The notes under the pieces are model-generated. The model was not told where the DNA came from and did no database searches. It saw nothing but the letters and a program-made list of their open reading frames with translations. From Allodiplogaster sudhausi (lineage: Eukaryota > Nematoda > Chromadorea > Rhabditida > Diplogasteridae): 64,000 nucleotides of DNA. Position 1 is the stretch's first letter. Each line of letters begins with the position of its first letter. Position numbers and translations under genes: made by a program. Shown in pieces: positions 1 to 9,595 of this stretch. Location: contig CALZFC010000020.1 of the NCBI GenBank assembly GCA_945643635.1, positions 2,068,501-2,132,500 of the forward strand. Direction: 5' to 3'.

Positions 1-227
1 TCCCCGCTTTCGCCGGCCCAGTTCCCGGCCCGGTGTCAGCCCCGGTCCTCGCTGGCTCCCCTGCCCTCCCTGTCCCAGCCCTCGCCGCTCCCCCTCCGGC
101 CTTCGCTGCCCCTGCCTTCGCTGCCCCGGCCCTCGCCCCTCCTGCTGCTCTCCCCCTCCCTGCCTCTCCTCTCTACCCCTACTCGAACGTCGTCCCCAGT
201 GTCATCTTCGGCAAGAAGAAGCACTAA
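1..227 (+). CDS. Ala/Pro-rich secreted protein, 3' end only (paralog of the 4210-4755 gene)
   Basis: The reading frame is open from base 3 and stops at 225-227; the start lies outside the window. About 74 residues are visible, almost all Ala, Pro, Val, Leu and Phe (repeats such as PAFAGPVPGP and ALAAPPPAFAAPAFAAP), ending in SNVVPSVIFGKKKH. The same ending and nearly the same body occur in the gene at 4210-4755, so the two are recent duplicates. A polyadenylation signal AATAAA lies at 288-293. Its role is unknown; low-complexity Ala/Pro proteins of this kind are usually extracellular (cuticle, eggshell or gland products), which is inference. The opposite-strand open frame is a shadow of the GC-rich composition. 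Confidence 0.75.
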   Translation, partial: PAFAGPVPGPVSAPVLAGSPALPVPALAAPPPAFAAPAFAAPALAPPAALPLPASPLYPYSNVVPSVIFGKKKH

Positions 228-1895
228 AATATATTTCACTATTTGTCAATGGTTATTATCCGCATTGTCTGTATATAAATGGAAAAAAATAAACTATTGA
301 TTTCAACATATTTTTCAACCTTCATTGACAGATGAGCAGAACTTGTGAGTTTGTGAACGTACATTTCGTTCATTAGCTAATGGAAGCTTCAATCAAATAA
401 CGAAATGTATGTACATATATAATACACATGAAGAACATTCAGTACTGTCGTCCCTCCATCGCATACCGTAGTCCGTGCCTTCGCTCTCTCGCTCTCTCTC
501 TATCTCTCTCTCTCTCTCTCCACCTTCTTTCTCTCTCTCTAGTGTTTACAGCATGAAGACTTGTTTCAATTTTTGTCGGAGACAAAAAAGGACCGCGCGA
601 TAACATTGAAAATATATATTGATATATACAGTTGAGGTAACAAGCAAATAGTAGATCTAGAAATTGTATTAATTAGTTGATAATATTCGTTGTTTTCTCG
701 ATGGGTGAGGAGCATCCAAATCACCACCCTAGGAGGTATGAAGAAAATTTACTAGTTGTGTGTGGTTGGGGTGGGATTTTATAAACGAATCCCTCCTACC
801 AAACTACATACATATACGTCTCGCTCTATTGTGAGAAACTGTAAATTGTATCTTACCTACACATTCATTACATTCGCACAAGAGTCTTCATTGTTTCCAA
901 GACAGGAAGTGTGGAGACTTCATTTTTGTTTTTCTACAAAAATATAACAACGTCTTACATAGGAAGAGGAAGTATCGTGAGTGTAGCAATGTGTATTGAA
1001 TAAGTAGCCTTTTTTGTAGTCATGAGAATAACTGCATGCCCATGTTTATTATCACTAATTACTCACCCGCGTCTCTCGGGTGCAGTATACAAAATGTAAA
1101 GTATAAGGCCTGATCGTTATTATATTCGCTTAAAACAACTTTCAATTAAAGTGACATCATGGGAAAGTACGATCAGTTGTACATACTATATACGTGTCTA
1201 TGTAGTTTGTATATCAATATACCAAAAAAAAAATGGTCTAGATTTTTTTTGAGATTTTCTCATAGTCGTCTGAGCCTGAACCAAGCCAATCAAACAACAG
1301 TCCTTTCTGCACATCATAAACATATGTATCTTCACATGATGCCTCAATTCAGAGGTAAGTATTCCTAGACAAGTATAATATTGGCAATCATTGTGGAAAG
1401 ACAATGAGTTGATAAAGAATGATGTATGTATTCCTCCGACTGTCTTCATCTCACACTAGATCCTCATGATTATTTGCAGGTAAATATTACGATTTCTGTA
1501 ATAAAGGAAAAATTTTTTGAAGATAGTGTCAAAAAACGCCAATGAAAAGCGCACGAAAGGCGACAAAAATAATAATTTTCTCTCACTCTCTTGCCTCTGA
1601 AGTGCGAAGAAAGGGGGTCGGTAGATGCTCCTCGGGTGCTATCTTAAAGTGCGAGCGACAGCGTGTGAGAGAGGAGAGAGTGAGGGAGAAGGAGAGAGAC
1701 TGACAGAGAGAAGGAGAGAGAGACAGAGAGCACGCAGTCGAGAGTTGAGAAAGAGAGGGAGAGAAAGAGAGAGAGAGATAGCGTGCTAATAACGCAGAGA
1801 AGCAATCAGTCAGCGCGCGCGAGAAGAGGAGGGATTCCAGTTTCTGTGTTCTCCTGGGTCTATGCGCGTTTTTGGAAAATATGTCGCTAGAACTA
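228..1895. other. Intergenic region with GA/CT microsatellites upstream of the 318-aa protein gene
   Basis: Apart from the polyadenylation signal near 288 I see no gene. It holds a CT-rich tract at about 483-540 and a GA-rich tract at about 1670-1795, which ends roughly 100 bases before the TATA box of the next gene. The short open frames here are AT-rich and have no coding character. Confidence 0.5.
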
Positions 1896-1898
1896 GGC

Positions 1899-1908
1899 TA
1901 TATATAAG
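1899..1908 (+). promoter_or_regulatory. TATA box of the 318-aa secreted protein gene
   Basis: TATATATAAG lies 67 bases before the start codon at 1975, preceded by a GA-rich tract. The downstream paralogs have a TATA box in the same kind of place, which supports a real core promoter. Confidence 0.7.
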
Positions 1909-1974
1909 AGGCTCCGGCAGGGCACATCTATCAGCTTCTCCTCGATCCTCTCCTATTCTTCTCAGTCATCCAAA

Positions 1975-2931
1975 ATGTGCTCTTCCACAACCTTGCATAT
2001 TCTTCTGCTCGCTGCCATCATCGCCGTTGCCAGTGCGAAGCCTCAGCCGCCTGGTCCACCGGCCAGTGCACCTCCGACCTTCCTGCCACCTCCAGCCCCC
2101 TCTCACCTCCAAGCTTCTCCTCCGTCGGTGGCTCCTCCTCCGGCATCGCCGATGGCTTCCCCTCCCTCGCCCTCCCCTCCATCCTTCTCTTCCTATCCTC
2201 CTCAGGCCGTCTCGCCCTATTCGCAAGCCTATGCAGCTGCACTGTTGGCTTCGCCATTCTTGAGAACTCCATACGCCTTCTCGGCTCCGACCATTCTGAC
2301 TCCTGGCCTCCGCGCGGCACTCATCGCACGCGCCGTCGCACCGGAATTCGTCGCTGCCCTCATGCAGGCTCAGCAGCAGCAGCAACAGCAGCAAGCCTAT
2401 CTTTCTGGTGCTGCTCAGCAGTACCCAGCCTTCGCAGCTCCCCAGGCTCAACCACAGGGTCCAATCCAGGGACCCCCACAGGGTCCTATTCATGCACCAC
2501 CTCAGGAGCACATGCAGGCACCTCCCCAGGGACCCGCTCTGGTGCCCACTCAGGGTTTCATCCAGGGACCCGCTCCGATGCCCGCTCAGGGTTTCGTCCA
2601 GGGACCCGCTCCGATGCCCGCTCAGGGTTTCGTCCAGGGACCCGCTCCGATGCCCGCTCAGGGTTTCGTCCAGGGACCCGCTCCGATGCGCGCTCAGGGT
2701 CTCATCCAGGCTGCCCCTCAGAGGATAACTATTTTCACGTCTTATCAGCCTCTTCGCAACCCACCGCAGTTTATCGGAGCTGCTCCTGAGGCGTTCGCTG
2801 CGCCATACCCGGGAGGAGCTCCATCGGCCCAGCCTGCGCCCTCCTACGATGGGCCCTTCTATGCGGCCTTCCCTCAGAGCTTCCAGCACGGAGGCGTCAT
2901 CATCCAGAAGAAGAAGACGATGAAGCATTAG
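1975..2931 (+). CDS. Secreted Pro/Gln/Ala-rich repeat protein, 318 aa, single exon
   Basis: A single open frame of 318 codons; the ATG at 1975 has an AAA context and is followed by a clear signal peptide (hydrophobic residues about 7-18, likely cleavage after ASA at about 20-22). Next come a Pro/Ser-rich stretch (residues 23-75) and a segment LRTPYAFSAPTILTPGLRAA that is shared in pattern with the 181-aa neighbour (LRSPFAYSAPLLSPALRSAI). There follow a Gln run (about 132-140), a 36-bp tandem repeat encoding QGFVQGPAPMPA four times (about 2554-2700), and the basic end QKKKTMKH. AATAAA lies at 3029-3034. No known enzyme domain is visible. The spaced hydrophobic core, the repeats and the K/H tail suggest an extracellular structural protein; this is inference. 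Confidence 0.85.
   Translation: MCSSTTLHILLLAAIIAVASAKPQPPGPPASAPPTFLPPPAPSHLQASPPSVAPPPASPMASPPSPSPPSFSSYPPQAVSPYSQAYAAALLASPFLRTPYAFSAPTILTPGLRAALIARAVAPEFVAALMQAQQQQQQQQAYLSGAAQQYPAFAAPQAQPQGPIQGPPQGPIHAPPQEHMQAPPQGPALVPTQGFIQGPAPMPAQGFVQGPAPMPAQGFVQGPAPMPAQGFVQGPAPMRAQGLIQAAPQRITIFTSYQPLRNPPQFIGAAPEAFAAPYPGGAPSAQPAPSYDGPFYAAFPQSFQHGGVIIQKKKTMKH
2554..2700 (+). repeat. 36-bp coding tandem repeat (QGFVQGPAPMPA)
   Basis: About four head-to-tail copies of a 36-base unit, nearly identical at the DNA level, sit within the 318-aa secreted protein. Such near identity implies recent expansion or ongoing homogenisation. Confidence 0.85.
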
Positions 2932-4142
2932 AGAGAAGAGGGGATATCGATTGGGTTGTTGTTGTTGTCTCGTTTTCCATATTTGTACATATTGTTCTTC
3001 TGCACATACATATCTATTCCTGTCAAATAATAAATTATTGGGAATATTTCGCAAGAGCACTACTATTATTGGTTAAAATAATAAAAAACAGTAACATAAT
3101 TTGAAAGAGAGATAGTAGATTTTAAAGAGAAAAAGGCTTATGTTCACTTTAATGTAGTATTGCAAACAACGAACTACATTACATTTCCAATGATCTAAGA
3201 ATTCCGAAGTGGCCGTGGCTGAAATAGAGTCGGTAAAGAGAATCCAGTAGAAGTCGGATGTATGAAAATAATCGTACTACGAAAGAAAAACAGTAAATTG
3301 AATTATCAGAGCAGTTGCCGTAGTAGCGTAAAAAAATGAAGTTGATTCAGTTCTATAAGTCCTTGTACTTCGAATTCGGTTTAATCTTAGCTTCAGGGTC
3401 CAACTATCAGTTACAATAAATGTAAAATGCTTAAAGATGTCGGATATTTACATACATATCTAATAATTTTTTTCAAACTTGTTCGTTTATCGGGCCCATG
3501 TGTTGATTAATTGTTCTGGATCTATCACATGGAGGTTTGTGATATGTGGGCACAGGCGATTTCCAAAAAATGAGTAATAAATTTGCGTTCAGTAAAAATT
3601 TTTTATTCTAAAGCAATACGCTTTAACAAAGCTGACTTAAAATAGCAGCTTTTCTCATGAAAAAAGTTGAAACACAAACTGAGAATTTTAATACAGTAAA
3701 AATACCTTCGCGCTAGGAATCATATCCTGCTTAATTACCGTAAATGTTTTTTCTTTCCTTTATATATGTATTCACATTTTCACGAATGTTTGCTATGAAC
3801 ATATGTACATATGTAAATTGGTAACTGAGCGAATAATTGAGACAGTAATTTCATGAACTACTAATGAAAGATCACAGCGGTCAGTGCCTGTTACTTGGAG
3901 AAAATGGCATGGTTTTCTTTTTCGTTGCAAAGTCCTTCACGTGTTAGCCAATGAGATCGGCGAAAAGCCCGAGTATTTATCAGGTAGAACACGAGAAGGT
4001 TACGCGGAGCGGCAAGAGAGAGTGTGGAAGTCGAGAGTGCCAGAGAAAAAGATGGAGTGCTAGGACAGAGTGCCAGAGATGCAGACGGTGGAGAAGGAGC
4101 ACATCTAGTTCTACCCGTTCGCACACTCGAATATTTCTCTGC
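2932..4142. other. AT-rich intergenic region
   Basis: The region contains the 3' end of the upstream gene and the promoter of the next one. I see no gene or RNA. The short open frames overlapping 3891-4244 are chance frames across the promoter of the 181-aa gene. Confidence 0.5.
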
Positions 4143-4150
4143 TATATAAG
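4143..4150 (+). promoter_or_regulatory. TATA box of the 181-aa secreted protein gene
   Basis: TATATAAG lies 60 bases before the ATG at 4210, the same layout as in the 318-aa gene. A run of CAG triplets and a CT-rich leader separate it from the start codon. Confidence 0.7.
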
Positions 4151-4209
4151 CTTGATTCTGCGCTGAGTTCAGCAGCAGCAGCTTTCTCAGCTCTTCTTCA
4201 TCTTCAGTC

Positions 4210-4755
4210 ATGGCATCCTTCTTCCTTCTTCTCTCCGCCCTCACCTCGGTCGCCGTTGCACAGCCACTCCTCCACGCAGCCGCAGTCGGCCCGGCCTTCG
4301 CCCCCGGCCCGTACGGCCCGGCCTACTCTCCGGCACTGTACGCCTCTCCATTCCTCCGCTCTCCCTTCGCCTACTCGGCTCCTCTTCTCTCTCCCGCTCT
4401 TCGCTCTGCAATCCTGGCTCGTGCCTTCGGTGCCTTTGCCGCTCCGGCCCTCGCTGCCCCCTTCCCGGCCTACTCCCCCCCTGGTCCCTACCCGGCGTAC
4501 GGCCCCGCCTTTGCCGGCCCAGTCCCTGGCCCCGCATTTGCCGGCCCCGTCCCCGGCCCGGTCCCAGCCCCGGTCCTCGCTGGCTCCCCTGCCCTCCCGG
4601 TCCCAGCCCTCGCCGCACCCCTTCCGGCCTTCGCTGCCCCTGCTTTCGCTGCCCCGGCCCTCGCTACTCCTGCTGCTCTCCCCCTCCCTGCCTCTCCTCT
4701 CTACACCTACTCGAACGTCGTCCCCAGTGTCATCTTTGGCAAGAAGAAGCACTAG
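4210..4755 (+). CDS. Secreted Ala/Pro-rich protein, 181 aa, single exon
   Basis: 181 codons with a signal peptide (MASFFLLLSALTSVAVAQP, cleavage probably near residue 17). The mature part consists of Gly/Pro/Ala/Phe repeats: first FAPGPYGPAYSP, then the conserved ASPFLRSPFAYSAPLLSPAL, then repeated FAGPVPGP and FAAPALAAP units, and the tail SVIFGKKKH. It shares this end with the truncated gene at the window start and the LRxPxAxSAP core with the 318-aa gene, so the three form a tandem family. Strong C bias at third codon positions confirms the frame; a long antisense frame is a shadow. AATAAA lies at 4867-4872. The molecular role is unknown. Confidence 0.85.
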   Translation: MASFFLLLSALTSVAVAQPLLHAAAVGPAFAPGPYGPAYSPALYASPFLRSPFAYSAPLLSPALRSAILARAFGAFAAPALAAPFPAYSPPGPYPAYGPAFAGPVPGPAFAGPVPGPVPAPVLAGSPALPVPALAAPLPAFAAPAFAAPALATPAALPLPASPLYTYSNVVPSVIFGKKKH

Positions 4756-6625
4756 ATATTTATTGCTGTGATTGCTTTCATATCTGTACATTTGACGCGA
4801 TTTCTTCCAGTAAAGCATTATTTATGAATCACTTCAAAAGAATGCAAAGTCAACGAAGCTTTAATTAATAAAGCATTCTAAATCTGAGTGGCCACCCTTG
4901 TTTCATTGAAAAGAAATAATTAAATTATTTCACGACAAAACTAATGTAAGGATTAAAAAATCAAAATACTTCCTTAAAAGTGTGCATCAAGCTCAAGCGT
5001 AATCTATTTGAATTTTCCTGACTTTTGTAGTCTTTACTCTCTGCAGCACGCACTCTCTGCTCCATCGGCCAGGCATAAGCACGTCAATTTAAGTTGGCTT
5101 TTGCCTCCCTTAAATAATTGATATACTACTGTCAATAGTCACAAGCTTGATACAGAAATGAGCAGTTGTAATGGCTAGCATATAAAACTTACAATGAAGG
5201 GTCGTCTGCAAATCAGCCTGCGTAAACGGAATTAATCAATTTTAAAGATTTCTTAGAATGTTCCATGCACCGTCGTGCAGTGTCGTCTTATTAAACTGCA
5301 TAAAATGAAAATTGGTAAAAGTTTTTGGATTAGTCACAAAACGTTTGACATTCGTTGCACACGAGTTAAATTTTTCAAATTTTTATTAGCATCTGTACGT
5401 GAGTTCTTTCCAACACTATCTATGATTTAAAATCTGTGAGGATTTGGCTCTTTTTTTATATTGTCGAAATTTAAGAATTGAGGTGGAGCCAATAAAAAAA
5501 GGTAAATTTTGAGAGTTTTGACAATAACGCAAAACTATAGATGAGGATAACTATTCACCGAAACCGAATAAGCTGTTTATATCATAACATCTATTGTTGT
5601 TTCTGTTGATGCGACAATTTATTTTAATGTAGAACTACATACTTATGTAAATATTTATAATGAAAATGACAGTAACCGAAATTCGCTAGGAGAATAGCAC
5701 CCGAGTTTCGAACGGTCAATTTTGAGGAATGCTGAGAAGAAGTACACAGAGGTCTGAAATGTAGCGATCGAGTAAGATATATATGTACACATGTATGAAT
5801 GTACATAGTTGGAGTAGAAGGTATTGAGAGGGAGACGACGGATCAGCCCTCTTTCCCGTAAAGGAGCGCCATCCACAACCGTAATTCAAATAGATTTTCC
5901 GAATATTATAATTGTGTCTCTCTAAATCACATGTTCACTTGAGTCAGGCTAAAAGGCGTGAATTGAAGAGTGCTTTGTAGTTAATTTAAAATAATACGTT
6001 GATTGAGAACATCCATCTCCGCTGACTTCACATTTAGACATGCGCCAGAGCAATTCTTTGAAATTGCCTAGAGTTCTCGCAACTAAACTATTGCCACGAT
6101 AACTCGGCTTCCTTTGGAACCTTCGTTCAGTAAGAGTGAAGTGTTGCACTTCGTGCACTCTCTCTCTCTCTCTTCTCATTAGAACCACACGCGTGAAGTT
6201 GCGCAAGCAGAGAAGGAAGTGGCCGGGCGAGGAAACAGAGAGAGAAAGGAGAAGTTGAGGAATGTAGAGAGAGAGAGGAGGGAGAAGAGGCAGAGATGGA
6301 ACGATAGATAGAGAGAGAGAAAGAGAGAGAGATGAAGAGAGTGCGGTATCTGCGATCAGTGATAAGAAAGATAAGAAAACGCGCGATGTCCACTGTGTGA
6401 ATCAAGTGCGAAGAGATCGCACTTACGTTATCTTCTCTCTCGCTTCTTCTCGCCCCTTCACTCTCTCCATATCGCACGTTCTCTCATCTACTGTCTCCTA
6501 CTTTTTCCACACGGAAATGTGCCATGATCGACATGGGATTGATTGTCTTGTGCTTGTTGCTCGCTCGAACGTTTGAAGAGAGCGCCAATGAGCGGGGAGG
6601 AGCGCCTGCGGGCTCTCGTGCGGAA
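4756..6625. other. Intergenic region with a GA-rich tract and GATA-type sites
   Basis: No gene is seen. At about 6155-6345 there is a CT then GA microsatellite region, and at about 6360-6378 two closely spaced GATAAG sites in the sense orientation, about 260 bases before the TATA box of the next gene. In C. elegans, TGATAA/GATAAG sites bind the intestinal ELT GATA factors; using that here is inference. Confidence 0.4.
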
Positions 6626-6633
6626 TATAAAAG
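6626..6633 (+). promoter_or_regulatory. TATA box of the mucin-like gene
   Basis: TATAAAAG lies 102 bases before the ATG at 6735. It argues that the true start is 6735 and not the in-frame upstream ATG at 6543, which lies before the TATA box. Confidence 0.7.
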
Positions 6634-6734
6634 CTGCCATCCGTCGATTGGAGAAGACAGGGCGATTCGGTCATCTCATTCTCTCTTCTTCCATCCTTCC
6701 TTCATCTGCTCATTATCCTCAGATCCATCTGGTC

Positions 6735-8471
6735 ATGTGCAAGTTCGCCGTCTACTTCCTTCTGCCCCTCGCCGTGCTCGCATCGCCGGACTGGCGGCGA
6801 TTCCACGAGTTCACCGAGCGTCTCGCGGCCAGCTCTGCAGCAGCCGCCGCCGCCGCCGCAGCGTCCTCGTCATCCTCAGGCTCTGCTGCAGCCCAGCCCG
6901 ACTTTTCGATCCCGCCATCGAGCCTCGAGGACGACTCTGACCCTAGCGTCCTTCTTTACCCGGCGCCTATGCCTGGCGCCCAAGCGACACCCGCTCGGTT
7001 TACGATCCCAGTTGTGCGCCTGCCTGGTGGCGGTCTCGCAGCCGTCTCCGAGATGCAGCAGCGTCTCGCGCCCTTCGCCCTCGCGCCTCAGTCCCTGATC
7101 CGCTCGTCGCCCTTCACCGTGCCCGTGCAGTGCGTGCCTGGCACGACGCAGTGCTCTACTCTGCAAATCTCCGTCTTCACGGGTGCCCAGCAGCAGCCGC
7201 AGTCCACTGCCACCATGGGCCGCCAAAACGACGCCGTAGCTGCCGCGTGCACTGGCACCACAGTGGCAGCGGCGGCCGAGCCGTGCACCACCACTACCAC
7301 CACCACCACGACCACTACTGAGCAGCCGACGACGTCCACTTCGACTACGACCCAGTCGACGACCACCTCGACTAGCATGACGACTACCCCGAGCACCACA
7401 ACGACCACCACCGAAGCGCCGACCACTACAGGAACGACAACAGTGCCGACGACGTCATCGACGACCACTGAGCCCCCTACGACCACCTCTTCCTCTACGA
7501 CCACCACCACCACGCAGGCCCCCCAGCAGCAGCAGCAGCCCATCTACATCCCTGTGCCCATCTACATGCACTCGCCACCTCAGCCCATCATTTACTCGAT
7601 GCCTGCGCCGCAGACCGTCTCGGCGACCGCCACCGCGTCCGTCGTCTATCCCGAGATCGCGCCCCCGACGCCGCCAGCGTACGCTGAACCCGAGACGACG
7701 TCAACGACCACCGAGTCGACGACCACCACGACCACTTCCACCACTCCGAGCACTACGACCACGACTACGGAGGAGCCAACGACGACTACCACCAGCACGA
7801 CGACGTCGACAACTCCTGCGCCGACCACGACTTCGACCACGACATCGACATCGACCTCGACCTCGACGACCACGACCACAACTCCCTCGACGACGACCAG
7901 CACGACTACAGAGCCCACGACCACGACAACCACTACTCAGCCAACGACTACGACGACCACTACTGAGCAGCCAACAACGACCACGACCCTCACGACGACC
8001 ACCGAGCCGACCACGACCACCACTACACTCGCGCCAACTACGACGACCACTACCCAGGCACCAACGACCACTACCACGACTCCCGCTCCGATCCCGACGC
8101 TGAGGCCGACCTATCCACCGACACTCGCTCCCTTCGCCGACGTCCGCCCGACGGACGCGACCCTGCCTACGACTCCGGTCGCTCGCACACTCCCGCCATG
8201 CCCGCCTGCGGCAACCGTGACCTATGCTTGCGCTCCGCTGCCGATCGTGCGCCCGGTGGCCGCCTATGCTCCGGCCTACACGATCCCGACCGCTGTGCCC
8301 GCCGCCGTCCCGACCGCTGCGGTGCCGACCCTGACGCCCTTCCTCTCGCCCGCCTCGACTCTCCTTCGCTACCAGCACCCGTCCGACTACCGCACGATCG
8401 CGCTCCAGCCGGCCGCTGCCACTGGCTACTACGGCATCTACGGTCTGCGCAGAAAGACCAAGCACCACTAG
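6735..8471 (+). CDS. Secreted Thr-rich mucin-like protein, 578 aa, single exon
   Basis: I chose the ATG at 6735 because it lies after the TATA box and starts a signal peptide (MCKFAVYFLLPLAVLASP). Order: an Ala/Ser run (about 33-55); a non-repetitive segment with two cysteines (VPVQCVPGTTQC, about 130-141); a first Thr-rich block (TTTTTTTEQPTTSTST type, about 175-258); a Pro/Gln/Tyr spacer (about 260-315); a second, longer Thr block (about 317-455); then a C-terminal segment with two cysteines (LPPCPPAATVTYACAP) and the tail RRKTKHH. The Thr blocks are typical O-glycosylation regions, so an extracellular mucin or surface-coat role is likely. The K/H tail matches its upstream neighbours although the body differs. 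The long antisense Val-rich frames are shadows. Confidence 0.85.
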   Translation: MCKFAVYFLLPLAVLASPDWRRFHEFTERLAASSAAAAAAAAASSSSSGSAAAQPDFSIPPSSLEDDSDPSVLLYPAPMPGAQATPARFTIPVVRLPGGGLAAVSEMQQRLAPFALAPQSLIRSSPFTVPVQCVPGTTQCSTLQISVFTGAQQQPQSTATMGRQNDAVAAACTGTTVAAAAEPCTTTTTTTTTTTEQPTTSTSTTTQSTTTSTSMTTTPSTTTTTTEAPTTTGTTTVPTTSSTTTEPPTTTSSSTTTTTTQAPQQQQQPIYIPVPIYMHSPPQPIIYSMPAPQTVSATATASVVYPEIAPPTPPAYAEPETTSTTTESTTTTTTSTTPSTTTTTTEEPTTTTTSTTTSTTPAPTTTSTTTSTSTSTSTTTTTTPSTTTSTTTEPTTTTTTTQPTTTTTTTEQPTTTTTLTTTTEPTTTTTTLAPTTTTTTQAPTTTTTTPAPIPTLRPTYPPTLAPFADVRPTDATLPTTPVARTLPPCPPAATVTYACAPLPIVRPVAAYAPAYTIPTAVPAAVPTAAVPTLTPFLSPASTLLRYQHPSDYRTIALQPAAATGYYGIYGLRRKTKHH

Positions 8472-9595
8472 AGAGAGAGCACGCCAATCGATATCTCCTG
8501 CCTTTCTCCGATCTCTCGACTCTTCTCATCATCCCCGTACACGACGAACACAGACAGACAGACACACACGGGCAGCGATGTCACATTCATCATACTATTC
8601 TCTGCCATTGAATCGCAGCAGAGATCGCCTCCTTTCTCTCTTCTTCTCTTTCTCCTTTGCGCATCAACTAGAAACAGAAACAGCTGCCATTTATGGATTG
8701 ATCTACTAGGCATTAGGCTTTCTACGCTCTCCTTCGTCCCCTTTCAGGAAGAGAGTCACATCATTGAATAGTCACTACCAATTGTTGCCCCCTATTTTCA
8801 CACCCACACACACATGACTTTCTCTTGCCGCCCTTGCATTCTTCATTCATTTTCTCATTCTTCACTTGTTGCTGCTAGTCTCCGTAACTGTCACACACGA
8901 TGACTCTAATAAGTTATTCTACAATATATTGATCGATAAATTAATTCGTTGAGAATTCGTCTTTATCATCTTGAACATCTCTTGCCTTTGGGATCAGTGA
9001 AAAAGGGGGCGGCCAAAGGGGGGCGAGAGAGAGAGAGAGAAAAAGGCGACGTCTTTTTCACGCCACTTATCGTGTGTGAATGCGCATGCGAGACACGAGA
9101 CAAGAGGCTCTCTCTCGGTAAATAGTGTAAGGAGGAAGGCAAAGATGAGTGAAGTGTGGAGACAAAAGTCAGGAAGCACTCTCTTGATTAAGCACTGCTT
9201 TCTCTCGTTCTCTGCTCTTTCTTTCCTTCTCTCTCGCTCTTGCTCTTCCTTTTCTCTCTCGCTCTTTGTTCTCCAGCTCATTCCTGAGCTGATTTCCCGG
9301 TCTCTGAAACATGGCAAACACGTCTGAGTGGCGCAATATCGAGAGCATGGTCACTCAGGTGATATCCGTGAGTGTGTATGTGTAAGAAGATCTCTAAGTA
9401 GACCACTCGTAAGTCTAAGTTGACGAGGAGTGAAACGATCAATGCTCGGGGAAAAAAGAGTGAAAAAGATGACCAGCAGCGAATTGGATGGCAAAAAAAA
9501 AAGAGAAAATCATCGTTTTCTCAAGGGAAATGTGTCAGGGATCCCTCTGTCACCTTCTTTCTTTTTCACCCTCTCCCACCCTTTCTCACTTGCAG
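8472..9595. other. Intergenic region, CT and GA rich
   Basis: This is the 3' flank of the mucin-like gene, then a GA tract (about 9020-9045) and a CT-rich stretch (about 9180-9270). I looked here for the missing N-terminal exons of the following P450 (membrane anchor, PPGP hinge, helix C) and did not find them. Confidence 0.45.

Noticed and set aside
1966..3060. 364-codon open frame on the minus strand opposite the 318-aa secreted protein
   Set aside because: It mirrors the repeat of the plus-strand gene (SGSLDETLSGHR), lacks a signal or known domain, and spans the plus-strand TATA-to-polyA unit; a shadow frame.
7088..7933. Long poly-Val open frames on the minus strand
   Set aside because: They are the complement of the Thr (ACN) codon runs of the mucin-like gene.
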